Positions 1-5,651 of a stretch of 7,936 bases of DNA are shown here, one piece after another. How positions within the stretch are numbered: the stretch's first letter is position 1; every line of letters starts with the position of its first letter. Origin of the DNA: an uncultured Collinsella sp. (GTDB lineage Bacteria; Actinomycetota; Coriobacteriia; Coriobacteriales; Coriobacteriaceae); NCBI GenBank assembly GCA_900553415.1, contig USDH01000064.1, forward strand, positions 1 through 7,936, given 5' to 3'. The position numbers and the translations under genes are program-made. Under the pieces are notes generated by a model. The model ran no database searches and was not told the DNA's origin. It saw only the letters and a program-made list of their open reading frames with translations.

Positions 1-33
1 GGCACGTTTTGTTTGGGGCGATTCATTTAAATC

Positions 34-85
34 CTTGCGGCTATATTCACGTTCGGGAACATAGCCGTCCGCCCCGCAAGACGGC
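34..85. repeat. Nested inverted repeats downstream of the histidine kinase
   Basis: Three perfect inverted repeats overlap here: CGGCTAT at 38-44 with ATAGCCG at 61-67, CTTGCGG at 34-40 with CCGCAAG at 74-80, and GCCGTC at 64-69 with GACGGC at 80-85. Only one fold can form at a time. The region begins about 5 nt after the kinase stop codon on the minus strand, so a 3' hairpin role is plausible. Neither side has a clean run of T, so a classical rho-independent terminator is not supported. Bases 1-33 show no gene. Confidence 0.35.
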
Positions 86-89
86 CCGA

Positions 90-1133
90 CTACTCGAAAT
101 ATTGGAACTTGTTGGTCGAGAAGGCGAATGTTACGACAAAGCCTTCGCCGGGCTCCGATGCTGCGGTGACGTCGATGCCCATCTTGGAGCACAGGCGCGC
201 CACAAGGTAGAGGCCGATGCCCGTTGCGCGCTTGGTGGTGCGGCCGTTGTCGCCGGTAAAGCCCTTCTCGAACACGCGCGGCAGGTCGGCCGCGCTCACG
301 CCGCAGCCGTTGTCCGCGACGGTGAGCTCGATACGCTCGCTTGCCAGGCCCTCGTCCAGCAACGCACCCGAAAACTCGATCTTCGCGCCATCCTCGCGCG
401 CATATTTAATGCTGTTCTGAATGAGCTGGCCCAGGATAAACTCGAGCCACTTCTCGTCGGTAAAGACCTCAAAGTCGAGGTTCTCGCACACCGGAGCCAC
501 GTGCGCCGCGATGAGCTCGCGCGCGTTGGCTTTAATCGCACCCGTCACCAAGGTCTTGAGATCCCAGCGACGAATCAGGTAGTCGCGCTCCACGACTTCC
601 GAGCGCGCATAGTACAGCGCCTGGTCGATATAGCGCTCCACGCGAGCCAGCTCGCGGCCCAAATCGTCCACGCGCGACAGGTCGTCTTCGCTGCCGTCCA
701 GGTTTTCCAAAATTAGATGGCCCGCCGCCAAGGGCAGCTTGGCCTCGTGGACCCAGCTCTCGATATAGTCGCGATAGTCATCGGTCTGACGCCTGCCTTC
801 GGCAACCTCGTCGCAAGCGGCTTTGCCCACCCGGCGCAAGACCTCGTACTCGAGCTCGCCCTCGGCATAGGTCGGGCATTGCACCATCTCCTGCACCCAT
901 GCGGGGCTCTCGAGCTCCTCTGCCGCACGCTCCAACTGGCGCAGAAAACGACGACGGCGCGCGTACTCGATCACGATGCCGAGCATACCGAAGATAAAGG
1001 ACACGCCAACCGCCACGACCACGATAGAAACGGGTGCGCCGGCGACCGTCAGCACAAAGCAGCTCAGCAGCACGCCGCACGTCCACACGGCGACGGGAAG
1101 CAGTGCATCTTTAAAGAACTTGCCAAACGACAT
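90..1133 (-). CDS. Membrane sensor histidine kinase, BceS/GraS-like (intramembrane-sensing type)
   Basis: This 347-aa kinase should autophosphorylate on a histidine and pass the phosphate to the response regulator encoded just upstream. Two membrane helices lie at about residues 13-33 and 35-57 with almost no loop between them, so there is no extracellular sensor domain. The phosphoacceptor motif is WVHEAKLPLAA with His129, close to the WVHQxKxP style of BceS-type kinases. The ATP-binding domain shows the N-box QLIQNSIKYA (Asn240), G1 box DNGCG (274-278), F-box FEKGF (288-292) and G2 box TGIGLYL (304-310), so it appears catalytically complete. The ATG lies 9 nt after the regulator stop, with AGGGG as a possible ribosome binding site overlapping that stop. 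Relatives usually sense cell-envelope or peptide-antibiotic stress together with a BceAB-type ABC transporter; none is visible in this window, so the signal is inferred from the family only. Confidence 0.92.
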   Translation of the reverse strand: MSFGKFFKDALLPVAVWTCGVLLSCFVLTVAGAPVSIVVVAVGVSFIFGMLGIVIEYARRRRFLRQLERAAEELESPAWVQEMVQCPTYAEGELEYEVLRRVGKAACDEVAEGRRQTDDYRDYIESWVHEAKLPLAAGHLILENLDGSEDDLSRVDDLGRELARVERYIDQALYYARSEVVERDYLIRRWDLKTLVTGAIKANARELIAAHVAPVCENLDFEVFTDEKWLEFILGQLIQNSIKYAREDGAKIEFSGALLDEGLASERIELTVADNGCGVSAADLPRVFEKGFTGDNGRTTKRATGIGLYLVARLCSKMGIDVTAASEPGEGFVVTFAFSTNKFQYFE

Positions 1134-1142
1134 AGCCGGCCC

Positions 1143-1814
1143 CTAGACCGAATAGCCTTGGCCGCGATGCGTGGTCAAATACCCCTTGATGCCGATTTTT
1201 TCGAGCGTGGTGCGCAGGCGGTTGATGTTGACGGTGAGCGTATTGTCGTCCACGAAGGCGTCGGAGTCCCACAGGTCCTGCATGATGGCCGAGCGCGAAA
1301 CGATCTTGCCCGCGCGGCTCAGAAGCAGCGAGAGGATACGCAGCTCGTTTTTGGTGAGCTCGGTGCTAGTGCCGGTTTGCGTGTTGGTGACCATGGAGCG
1401 GGCGAGGTCAAGCTCCAGCCCCTTGTGGACAAGTGTGTTGCGCTCGCCTGACGCCGCGGTGCGACGCAGCAGTGCGTTGATGCGCGCCACGAGCACGCGC
1501 GCGCTATAGGGCTTGGGAACAAAGTCGTCCGCGCCGAGCGTCATGGCCATGACCTCGTCGATCTCGGTCGTGCGCGAGGTGAGGACGATGATGGGGACCT
1601 CGGATTCGCGGCGAACCTCGTGGCAGATATGCTGGCCGTCCTTGACGGGAAGCGTGAGGTCGAGCAGTACCAGGTCGGGCGCGGCAGCAAGAATATCGCG
1701 CGAGACGTGCTCGAACAATTCGCAGGCCTCGACCTCAAAACCGGCACGGGCAAGGATGTCGGCAAGCTCGCGACGAATGGGCTCGTCGTCCTCAACGATA
1801 TAGATCAGCGCCAT
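1143..1814 (-). CDS. OmpR/PhoB-family response regulator
   Basis: This 223-aa DNA-binding regulator is the expected partner of the adjacent kinase. The receiver domain (about residues 1-115) has the acidic pocket E8-D9-D10, phosphoacceptor Asp52 in LVLLDLTLP, the conserved Thr79 in VLTSR, and Lys101 followed by Pro102. The C-terminal winged helix (about 125-223) ends with the family-typical LRTTLEKIGIKGYLTTHRGQGYSV-like pattern: a recognition helix and then the wing hairpin around GYLTTHRGQGY. The ATG at 1814 is chosen because MALIYIVEDD is the normal start of the fold and AAGAGGGG lies 10 nt upstream; the reading frame stays open 43 codons further upstream, but that extension is not protein-like. 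It is the first gene of a two-gene operon. A GATAAT at 1853-1848 on the minus strand could be a -10 element, but no good -35 accompanies it. Target genes cannot be told from the sequence. Confidence 0.95.
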   Translation of the reverse strand: MALIYIVEDDEPIRRELADILARAGFEVEACELFEHVSRDILAAAPDLVLLDLTLPVKDGQHICHEVRRESEVPIIVLTSRTTEIDEVMAMTLGADDFVPKPYSARVLVARINALLRRTAASGERNTLVHKGLELDLARSMVTNTQTGTSTELTKNELRILSLLLSRAGKIVSRSAIMQDLWDSDAFVDDNTLTVNINRLRTTLEKIGIKGYLTTHRGQGYSV

Positions 1815-1903
1815 GGATTCCGTTCCCCTCTTAGTTGCCTTACAGCCATTATCGCCGCGAAGTCGCCGGCACGCGCCTCGCGCGGCAACAAGGTGACAGA
1901 ACT

Positions 1904-1913
1904 GTTCGCGAAC
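1904..1913. promoter_or_regulatory. 10-bp perfect palindrome upstream of the response regulator
   Basis: GTTCGCGAAC is a perfect palindrome about 90 bp upstream of the regulator start codon, in the 178-bp gap before the next minus-strand gene. It could be part of an operator for the two-component operon. It does not fit the spaced LexA box pattern (GAAC-N4-GTTC). In GC-rich DNA a 10-bp palindrome can occur by chance. Confidence 0.2.
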
Positions 1914-1944
1914 GAAAGCGTTTGGCTCGCCCCTCGCTCGCAAC

Positions 1945-1981
1945 GGGCGCGGGGATCAAATGATTATTAAATCCCCGTCCC
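1945..1981 (-). terminator. Possible hairpin terminator after the 243-aa gene
   Basis: The plus strand has GGGCGCGGGGAT at 1945-1956 and ATCCCCGTCCC at 1971-1981, pairing as an 11-bp stem with one bulged base around a 14-nt AT-rich loop. It begins 11 nt after the stop of the minus-strand gene ending at 1993, the right place for a 3' hairpin. The minus strand has no T-run after the stem, so termination efficiency is doubtful. It could instead be a degenerate copy of the REP-like sequences seen elsewhere in the window. Confidence 0.4.
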
Positions 1982-1992
1982 AGAAAAATCAT

Positions 1993-2724
1993 TTAGCGGC
2001 GGGCACGGAGCTTTTCGTAGCCTTCGGCGAAGAAAGCGACCGTCGCGGTGTCGGCCTCGGCGGCGTCCGTCTCGGTTGCGGGAACCACGCCGTGCTCGTC
2101 GCTCACCAGAAACAAAGCACCCTTGAGCTGCGCGGGAATGTCTACGCGCGTGACCGAGATGCCCTTGGTCTGGGCCAGCTGCTCGATGAGCGTCGCCGTA
2201 CCGCACAGGTACTCGTCCGCCGGCGCCACAAAGGCCAGCACTCCGTCGTTGACGGAAGCGAGCAACTCGGGCGCCACGCCGGTTTCGTCGGCCTCGGAGC
2301 GGGCCTCGGCAGAGCGGGCGCGCAAGGCCTTGGCCGAAGTATCGGACAGCGGCTCGTACTCGCCTACCGTCATGGCAGCGTTGCCGTTGACGTCGATCAC
2401 CAGCATGAGTACGCCGTCGCGCGCAGTGTAATCGCCCTCGGCAAGTGACCACTCAACGTGCTGCTTGGCCCAGCTGAGCATGTTGTGGGTAAGCGGCTCG
2501 CCCTGCACCAGGCGCTCGGACAGTGCGCGAATGTGGCGGTTGAGCATTGGCACCTTTTTGTTGGACATGCGCCAACGGCACACGAGCGCGGGCTTGTCGA
2601 GCGTAAACTTCTCGACTGCCTCCTGATTGGCGCAAAAGTCCTCGTACGCGCGCTGGTCCTCGGCATTGCCAAACAGCTCGGCATCATCAATCTGGGGCAT
2701 GGTCATACCTTTCGTGTTAGTCAT
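1993..2724 (-). CDS. Conserved-looking hypothetical protein downstream of purH
   Basis: This 243-aa protein is not recognised. It is predicted cytosolic: there is no signal peptide and no membrane helix. The N-terminal part (about 12-90) is helical, with a basic patch around CRWRMSNKKVPMLNRHIRAL (49-68) and an aromatic helix NMLSWAKQHVEWSLAEGDY (81-99). Next come a strand-like segment DGVLMLVIDVNGNAAMTVGEYEPL (103-126), an Ala/Arg/Glu-rich helix (129-145), and a C-terminal alpha/beta segment with YLCGTATLIEQL (172-183) and ISVTRVDIP (189-197). The last part faintly recalls C-terminal strands of fold-type IV aminotransferases, but no PLP-binding lysine can be assigned and I do not claim that function. 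The ATG at 2724 is preceded by AAGAGGA with a 4-nt gap; the alternative ATGs at 2706 and 2700 have poorer sites. It lies 81 bp after purH in the same direction, with a terminator hairpin between them. Codon use resembles its neighbours and the frame is long and clean, so it is very likely a real gene. Confidence 0.85.
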   Translation of the reverse strand: MTNTKGMTMPQIDDAELFGNAEDQRAYEDFCANQEAVEKFTLDKPALVCRWRMSNKKVPMLNRHIRALSERLVQGEPLTHNMLSWAKQHVEWSLAEGDYTARDGVLMLVIDVNGNAAMTVGEYEPLSDTSAKALRARSAEARSEADETGVAPELLASVNDGVLAFVAPADEYLCGTATLIEQLAQTKGISVTRVDIPAQLKGALFLVSDEHGVVPATETDAAEADTATVAFFAEGYEKLRARR

Positions 2725-2740
2725 TCCGTCCTCTTATACC

Positions 2741-2776
2741 AAAAAGACGGCCCTCCAAACGGAGCGACCGTCTTTT
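2741..2776 (-). terminator. Rho-independent terminator of purH
   Basis: AAAAGACGG (2742-2750) pairs with CCGTCTTTT (2768-2776), and inside it CTCC pairs with GGAG around an AAAC loop. Read on the minus strand, the hairpin is followed directly by TTTTT, the classical terminator form. It starts 29 nt after the purH stop codon. The near symmetry means it could also work on the plus strand. It ends only 16 nt before the start codon of the next minus-strand gene, so that gene depends on read-through or on a promoter buried in this short stretch. Confidence 0.88.
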
Positions 2777-2805
2777 GCAGAGATTATTTTGTCCCAAGGC
2801 GGAAC

Positions 2806-4413
2806 TTAGTGGCGGAAGTGGCGAGCGCCCGTAAACACCATAGCAATATTGTGCTCATTGCAGGCCTGGATGCTCTCGTCGTCGCGCTTGGAGCCGCCGG
2901 GCTGGATGATGCAGGTCACGCCGTGTGCAGCAAGAACGTCGACGTTGTCGCGGAACGGGAAGAACGCGTCGCTTGCACAGGCAAAGCCGCCCTTCTCCAC
3001 GCCCTCGCGCTCGCAGAAGTCCTCGGCGCGCTCGCAGGCAAGCAGCGCAGAGTCAACGCGGTTAGGCTGACCCGGGCCCATGCCAATGCCGGCCTTACCC
3101 TTGGAGACCAGGATGGCGTTGGACTTGACGCCCTTGCAGACCTTCCAGGCAAACTCGAGCTCGGCCATCTCGGCGTCGGTGGGCTTGCGGTCGGTGGGGA
3201 ACGTAAAGGTCGCGGGATCCTCGGTCACGTGGTCGACTTCCTGCACCAGCATGCCGCCGTCGATGGAGCGCAGCTCCACCTGGGCGCCGTGGTCCACGCC
3301 GCCGGTGGCCAGCACGCGCAGGTTGGGGCGCTTGGCCATGCGCTCGAGCGCCTCGTCGGTGTAGCTCGGGGCGATGATAACCTCGACGAACTGCTTGTTC
3401 TGATCGGCAAAGTGCTCGACCAGCTCATAGGGAACCTCGCGGTTGCAGGCGATGATGCCGCCAAAGGCGCTCTTGGGATCGCAGGCGAAGGCGCGGTCGT
3501 AAGCGGACGTAATGTCCTCGGCAACGGCGGAGCCGCAGGGGTTCTGGTGCTTGAGAATCACGCAGGCCGGCTCGTCGAACTCGCGGACCAGGTTCCAAGC
3601 GGCATCGGCATCCAGATAGTTGTTGTAGCTGAGCGGCTTGCCCTGGATCTGCTCGGAGCCAACGAGCGGGAACTGCGAGCTCGCGGTGTTCTCGCAGCCC
3701 TCGGCAAAGCGGTAGACCGTAGCCTTCTGCTGCGGGTTCTCGCCATAGCGCAGGTCGTCGACCTTCTCCAGCGAGATCTCGAGCTTGGCAGAGGTGTCCG
3801 CCACGTCGCTTGCCTGGGCGGCAAGCCAACGGGAGATAGCCGTGTCGTAGGCGGCGGTGGTCTGGTAGACCTTCACCTGCAGGCGACGACGGGTGGAAAG
3901 CGTGGTGCAGCCACCGGTCTCGTGCATCTCGGCCAGGACGGCATCATAGTCGGCCGGGTCGGAAATGACGGTAACGCTCGTGGCGTTCTTGGCAGCAGAG
4001 CGCAGCATGGAGGGACCGCCGATGTCAATGTGCTCGATGGCGTCCGCGAAGGTGACCTCGGGATTGGCGACGGTCTTCTCGAACTCGTACAGGTTGACGA
4101 CGACTAGATCGATCAGCTTAATGCCGTGCTGAGCCGCCTCCTGCATGTGCTGCTCGGAATCGCGGCGGGCCAGCAGCGCGCCGTGGACCTTGGGGTGCAG
4201 GGTCTTAACGCGGCCGTCCATCATCTCGGGATAGCCCGTGAACTCCTCGATGGGGGTTACGGGAACGCCCGCGTCCTCGATGGCACGAGCCGTGCCGCCC
4301 GTAGAGATGATCTCGACGCCAAAGTCATCGACCAGCGTCCGTGCGAAATCGACGACGCCCGTCTTATCGGTAACCGAGATCAACGCGCGTGCGATCTTCA
4401 CATCAGATCCCAT
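2806..4413 (-). CDS. purH: Bifunctional AICAR transformylase / IMP cyclohydrolase
   Basis: PurH catalyses the last two steps of de novo purine synthesis in the cytosol: formyl transfer from 10-formyl-tetrahydrofolate to AICAR, then ring closure of FAICAR to IMP. At 535 aa it matches the usual bacterial length of about 510-530. The N-terminal cyclohydrolase domain (about 1-200, MGS-like fold) shows ISVTDKTG (12-19), ISTGGTARAI (36-45), PEMMDGRVKTLHPKVHGALL (62-81), DLVVVNLYEFEKTV (102-115) and HIDIGGPSMLRSAAKN (128-143). The transformylase domain (about 205-535) shows LRYGENPQQ (221-229), LSYNNYLDADAAW (261-273), the catalytic Lys288-His289 in LKHQNPCGSA, SAFGGIIACN (315-324), MGPGQPNRVDS (445-455), SDAFFPFRDN (481-490) and the ending GARHFRH. 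No key residue appears missing. The ATG is preceded by a strong AGGAGG at 5-nt spacing. It heads the minus-strand pair with the 243-aa gene and is divergent from the GNAT gene. Confidence 0.98.
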   Translation of the reverse strand: MGSDVKIARALISVTDKTGVVDFARTLVDDFGVEIISTGGTARAIEDAGVPVTPIEEFTGYPEMMDGRVKTLHPKVHGALLARRDSEQHMQEAAQHGIKLIDLVVVNLYEFEKTVANPEVTFADAIEHIDIGGPSMLRSAAKNATSVTVISDPADYDAVLAEMHETGGCTTLSTRRRLQVKVYQTTAAYDTAISRWLAAQASDVADTSAKLEISLEKVDDLRYGENPQQKATVYRFAEGCENTASSQFPLVGSEQIQGKPLSYNNYLDADAAWNLVREFDEPACVILKHQNPCGSAVAEDITSAYDRAFACDPKSAFGGIIACNREVPYELVEHFADQNKQFVEVIIAPSYTDEALERMAKRPNLRVLATGGVDHGAQVELRSIDGGMLVQEVDHVTEDPATFTFPTDRKPTDAEMAELEFAWKVCKGVKSNAILVSKGKAGIGMGPGQPNRVDSALLACERAEDFCEREGVEKGGFACASDAFFPFRDNVDVLAAHGVTCIIQPGGSKRDDESIQACNEHNIAMVFTGARHFRH

Positions 4414-4487
4414 GCAGTCCTCCTGTCTGGTACGCCGCCGTGCTCTGTGAGTCGGTGATACGTCGATCTGCAGCGCTCGCGCAGCGG

Positions 4488-4509
4488 CATTGAAAATACT
4501 GATTCAATG
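4488..4509. promoter_or_regulatory. 22-bp inverted repeat upstream of purH, possible operator
   Basis: CATTGAA (4488-4494) and TTCAATG (4503-4509) form a perfect 7-bp inverted repeat around an 8-bp spacer. The centre lies about 85 bp upstream of the purH start, a suitable place for a repressor or activator site. The sequence matches neither the E. coli PurR operator nor the Bacillus PurBox as I know them, so no regulator is named. Confidence 0.35.
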
Positions 4510-4511
4510 TA

Positions 4512-4532
4512 GCGCATCGAGCGCATCGATGC
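4512..4532. repeat. Tandem 9-mer pair overlapping a 10-bp palindrome
   Basis: GCGCATCGA occurs twice head to tail (4512-4520 and 4521-4529), and the second copy runs into the perfect palindrome GCATCGATGC (4523-4532). This sits 2 bp beyond the 22-bp inverted repeat in the same divergent promoter region, so it may belong to the same control site. It may also be chance in GC-rich DNA. Confidence 0.3.
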
Positions 4533-4690
4533 ATCCCGCAACGGCGGCATGTGCAGAAAAAGCTTGGGAGTGGAGGGCGTGGGCGCAGCGCCGGGCACGG
4601 TGAGTTCATGGAACACAGGGGCACCATAATTTGATGCCAATGGCGTGGTAGAACTGTGCTCGATATGCATCCGCAAAAGAAAGAGGCACC

Positions 4691-5332
4691 ATGGTCTCGC
4701 GGGTTCTCTACCGACCGTTTGATACCGAAGACTTCGACGCCATCGCGCTGATTCTGCAGCAGCTTTGGCATAACAATTCGGATAACGATGAGTACAACCG
4801 CCTTGAGGCCGCGTGCGACCTCGCCTACTGCCTTTCGTCGTCGACGTTTTCACAGGTTGCCGTAATCGACGGTCAGGCGCGTGGCATTTCGCTCGCGCGT
4901 GCGGGACAGAGCTCCGGCGCCACTATCAACGAGCATTGGATGGATACCGAACGCGCGCTGCTATCGCAGATGCGTGAGCTGGAGCCTGATGCCTGCGCCG
5001 AGTATCTCTCGTTTGTGCGCGCAACCATCCGAACCAACAACCGCCTGCTCGAGAGCAGCCCGTTGCCGCACGACAACGAGGTCACGCTGCTTGCCGTGGA
5101 TCGCGATGTCCATGGCCTGGGCGTTGGCTCGGTGTTGCTCGATGCCGCTGTCTCGTACCTTTCCTCGCGCGGGGCGACAAGGGCGCACCTGTACACCGAC
5201 TCCAACTGCTCGTGGAAGTTCTACGAGTTGCACGGCTTTAAGCGCACGGCCACGCACCGCGCCAACCGCGAAGAGCGTCGTCACGACATGCCGCGTGAAA
5301 GCTTTCTCTACGAACTCGACCTAACAGCCTAG
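4691..5332 (+). CDS. GNAT-family N-acetyltransferase
   Basis: This 213-aa protein is predicted to move an acetyl group from acetyl-CoA to an amine on an unknown small molecule or protein. The N-terminal strand VLYRPFDTEDFDAI (5-18) is the usual first beta-alpha unit of the fold. The acetyl-CoA site is at VTLLAVDRDVHGLGVGSVLL (131-150), where HGLGVG is the pyrophosphate-binding loop and the next helix runs to about 158. The C-terminal part has AHLYTDSNCSWKFYELHGFKR (165-185), the usual strand, Asn and Tyr helix, followed by the beta-bulge strand near the end (FLYELDLT). There is no signal peptide or membrane segment. The ATG has AAGAGG just upstream (4681-4686) with 4 nt between. It is transcribed alone, divergent from purH and convergent with the DUF2207 gene. 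The middle segment (about 60-125) is longer than in minimal GNAT proteins, which may shape the substrate site. The substrate cannot be inferred. Confidence 0.9.
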   Translation: MVSRVLYRPFDTEDFDAIALILQQLWHNNSDNDEYNRLEAACDLAYCLSSSTFSQVAVIDGQARGISLARAGQSSGATINEHWMDTERALLSQMRELEPDACAEYLSFVRATIRTNNRLLESSPLPHDNEVTLLAVDRDVHGLGVGSVLLDAAVSYLSSRGATRAHLYTDSNCSWKFYELHGFKRTATHRANREERRHDMPRESFLYELDLTA

Positions 5333-5350
5333 CCCAAGCAGCCACACCTG

Positions 5351-5416
5351 GTCATTTAAGAACGTCCCCAATGACTGATCCCCAACAACTAGTCATTTAA
5401 GTCTGTCCCCAATGAG
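5351..5416. repeat. Pair of REP-like 25-bp palindromic units
   Basis: Two direct copies of a 25-mer start at 5351 and 5392, a period of 41 bp; they match at 21 of 25 positions. Both read GTCATTTAAG, three variable bases, then GTCCCCAATGA. The ends are mutually complementary: GTCATT with AATGAC, perfect in copy 1 and 5 of 6 in copy 2, so each unit can form a small hairpin. Size, spacing, palindromic ends and position 18 bp after a gene fit REP/BIME-type intergenic repeats. Copy 1 shares GAACGTCCCCA with the repeat at 7851-7893. Confidence 0.7.
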
Positions 5417-5461
5417 TGGCCTAGGGGGTTTGTAGATAGCCCTAGTCAAAAAACATCAAAT

Positions 5462-5548
5462 ATGAGTACTGTTACCTTTTTAGTAGCAGCGATTTGGGGC
5501 ATTTTTGATGCTTATAGGCATGACGACCAGCTGCACGAGCTGACATAA
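5462..5548 (+). other. Possible 28-codon mini-ORF, inward-facing
   Basis: ATG at 5462 lies inside the left inverted-repeat arm and opens 28 codons ending in TAA at 5546-5548. The peptide has a hydrophobic start, MSTVTFLVAAIWGIF, and a charged tail, DAYRHDDQLHELT. That layout resembles small membrane peptides such as type I toxins. Against a real gene, there is no ribosome binding site (AAAAAACATCAAAT precedes the ATG), there is no known match, and the first residues come simply from the repeat. It ends 19 nt before the shared hairpin. Confidence 0.2.
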
Positions 5549-5567
5549 CTCCCCAAATGTTCAATAA

Positions 5568-5608
5568 AATGGGCTCCTAACGAGAAGTACTCTCATTAGG
5601 AGCCCATT
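5568..5608. terminator. Strong bidirectional hairpin terminator
   Basis: AATGGGCTCCTAA (5568-5580) pairs perfectly with TTAGGAGCCCATT (5596-5608). Inside, GAGA (5582-5585) pairs with TCTC (5591-5594) around an AGTAC loop, giving about 17 bp with one mismatch. Read on the minus strand it is followed by TTTTATTG, a fair U-tract, and can end DUF2207 transcription 177 nt after the stop codon. Read on the plus strand it is followed by ATTATTATG, a weaker tail, 236 nt after the GNAT stop. Confidence 0.8.
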
Positions 5609-5609
5609 A

Positions 5610-5651
5610 TTATGTGCAAACATATGTGACCAACGCAGCAACAGTACTCAT
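5610..5651 (-). other. Possible 13-codon mini-ORF, inward-facing
   Basis: ATG at 5651-5649 on the minus strand lies inside the right inverted-repeat arm and encodes MSTVAALVTYVCT before TAA at 5612-5610, 2 nt before the terminator stem. Its first four residues match the plus-strand mini-ORF because both start in copies of the same repeat, so the match is not independent evidence of coding. No ribosome binding site is present. Translation is unlikely; the entry records the symmetry of the locus. Confidence 0.12.

Larger units (their letters stand above)
4414..4690. other. Divergent intergenic region between purH and the GNAT gene
   Basis: These 277 bp must carry the 5' signals of both divergent genes. 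Visible items are the purH ribosome binding site AGGAGG (4424-4419, minus), the GNAT site AAGAGG (4681-4686, plus), the inverted repeat at 4488-4509, a tandem GCGCATCGA pair at 4512-4529 and a GCATCGATGC palindrome at 4523-4532. I found no convincing -35/-10 pair on either strand. The sequence does not show the conserved cores of a ZTP (pfl) riboswitch or the B. subtilis-type PurBox. Confidence 0.6.

Noticed and set aside
9..1451. Two long plus-strand frames (235 and 244 codons) antisense to the kinase and regulator
   Set aside because: Both are shadows of the intact two-component genes. They lack credible ribosome binding sites and protein-like composition.
1815..1943. A 43-codon N-terminal extension of the response regulator
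   Set aside because: The receiver fold starts at MALIYIVEDD (1814) with its own AAGAGGGG site. The extension is Arg/Cys-rich and unlike any regulator N-terminus.
2458..4107. A 549-codon plus-strand open frame lying antisense to purH
   Set aside because: It mirrors purH codon structure in GC-rich DNA. Its translation is Leu/Val/Gly/His-rich with no domain, whereas the minus strand encodes a complete, motif-perfect PurH.
4398..4670. A possible 90-aa minus-strand gene overlapping the start of purH
   Set aside because: There is no ribosome binding site before the ATG at 4670, composition and codon use are uneven, and it would run over the purH Shine-Dalgarno and start codon. It also covers the palindrome cluster, which looks regulatory.
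4414..4690. A purine-related riboswitch (ZTP/pfl or guanine type) before purH
   Set aside because: I looked for the conserved core elements on the minus strand and did not find them. A covariance-model scan with Infernal would settle it.
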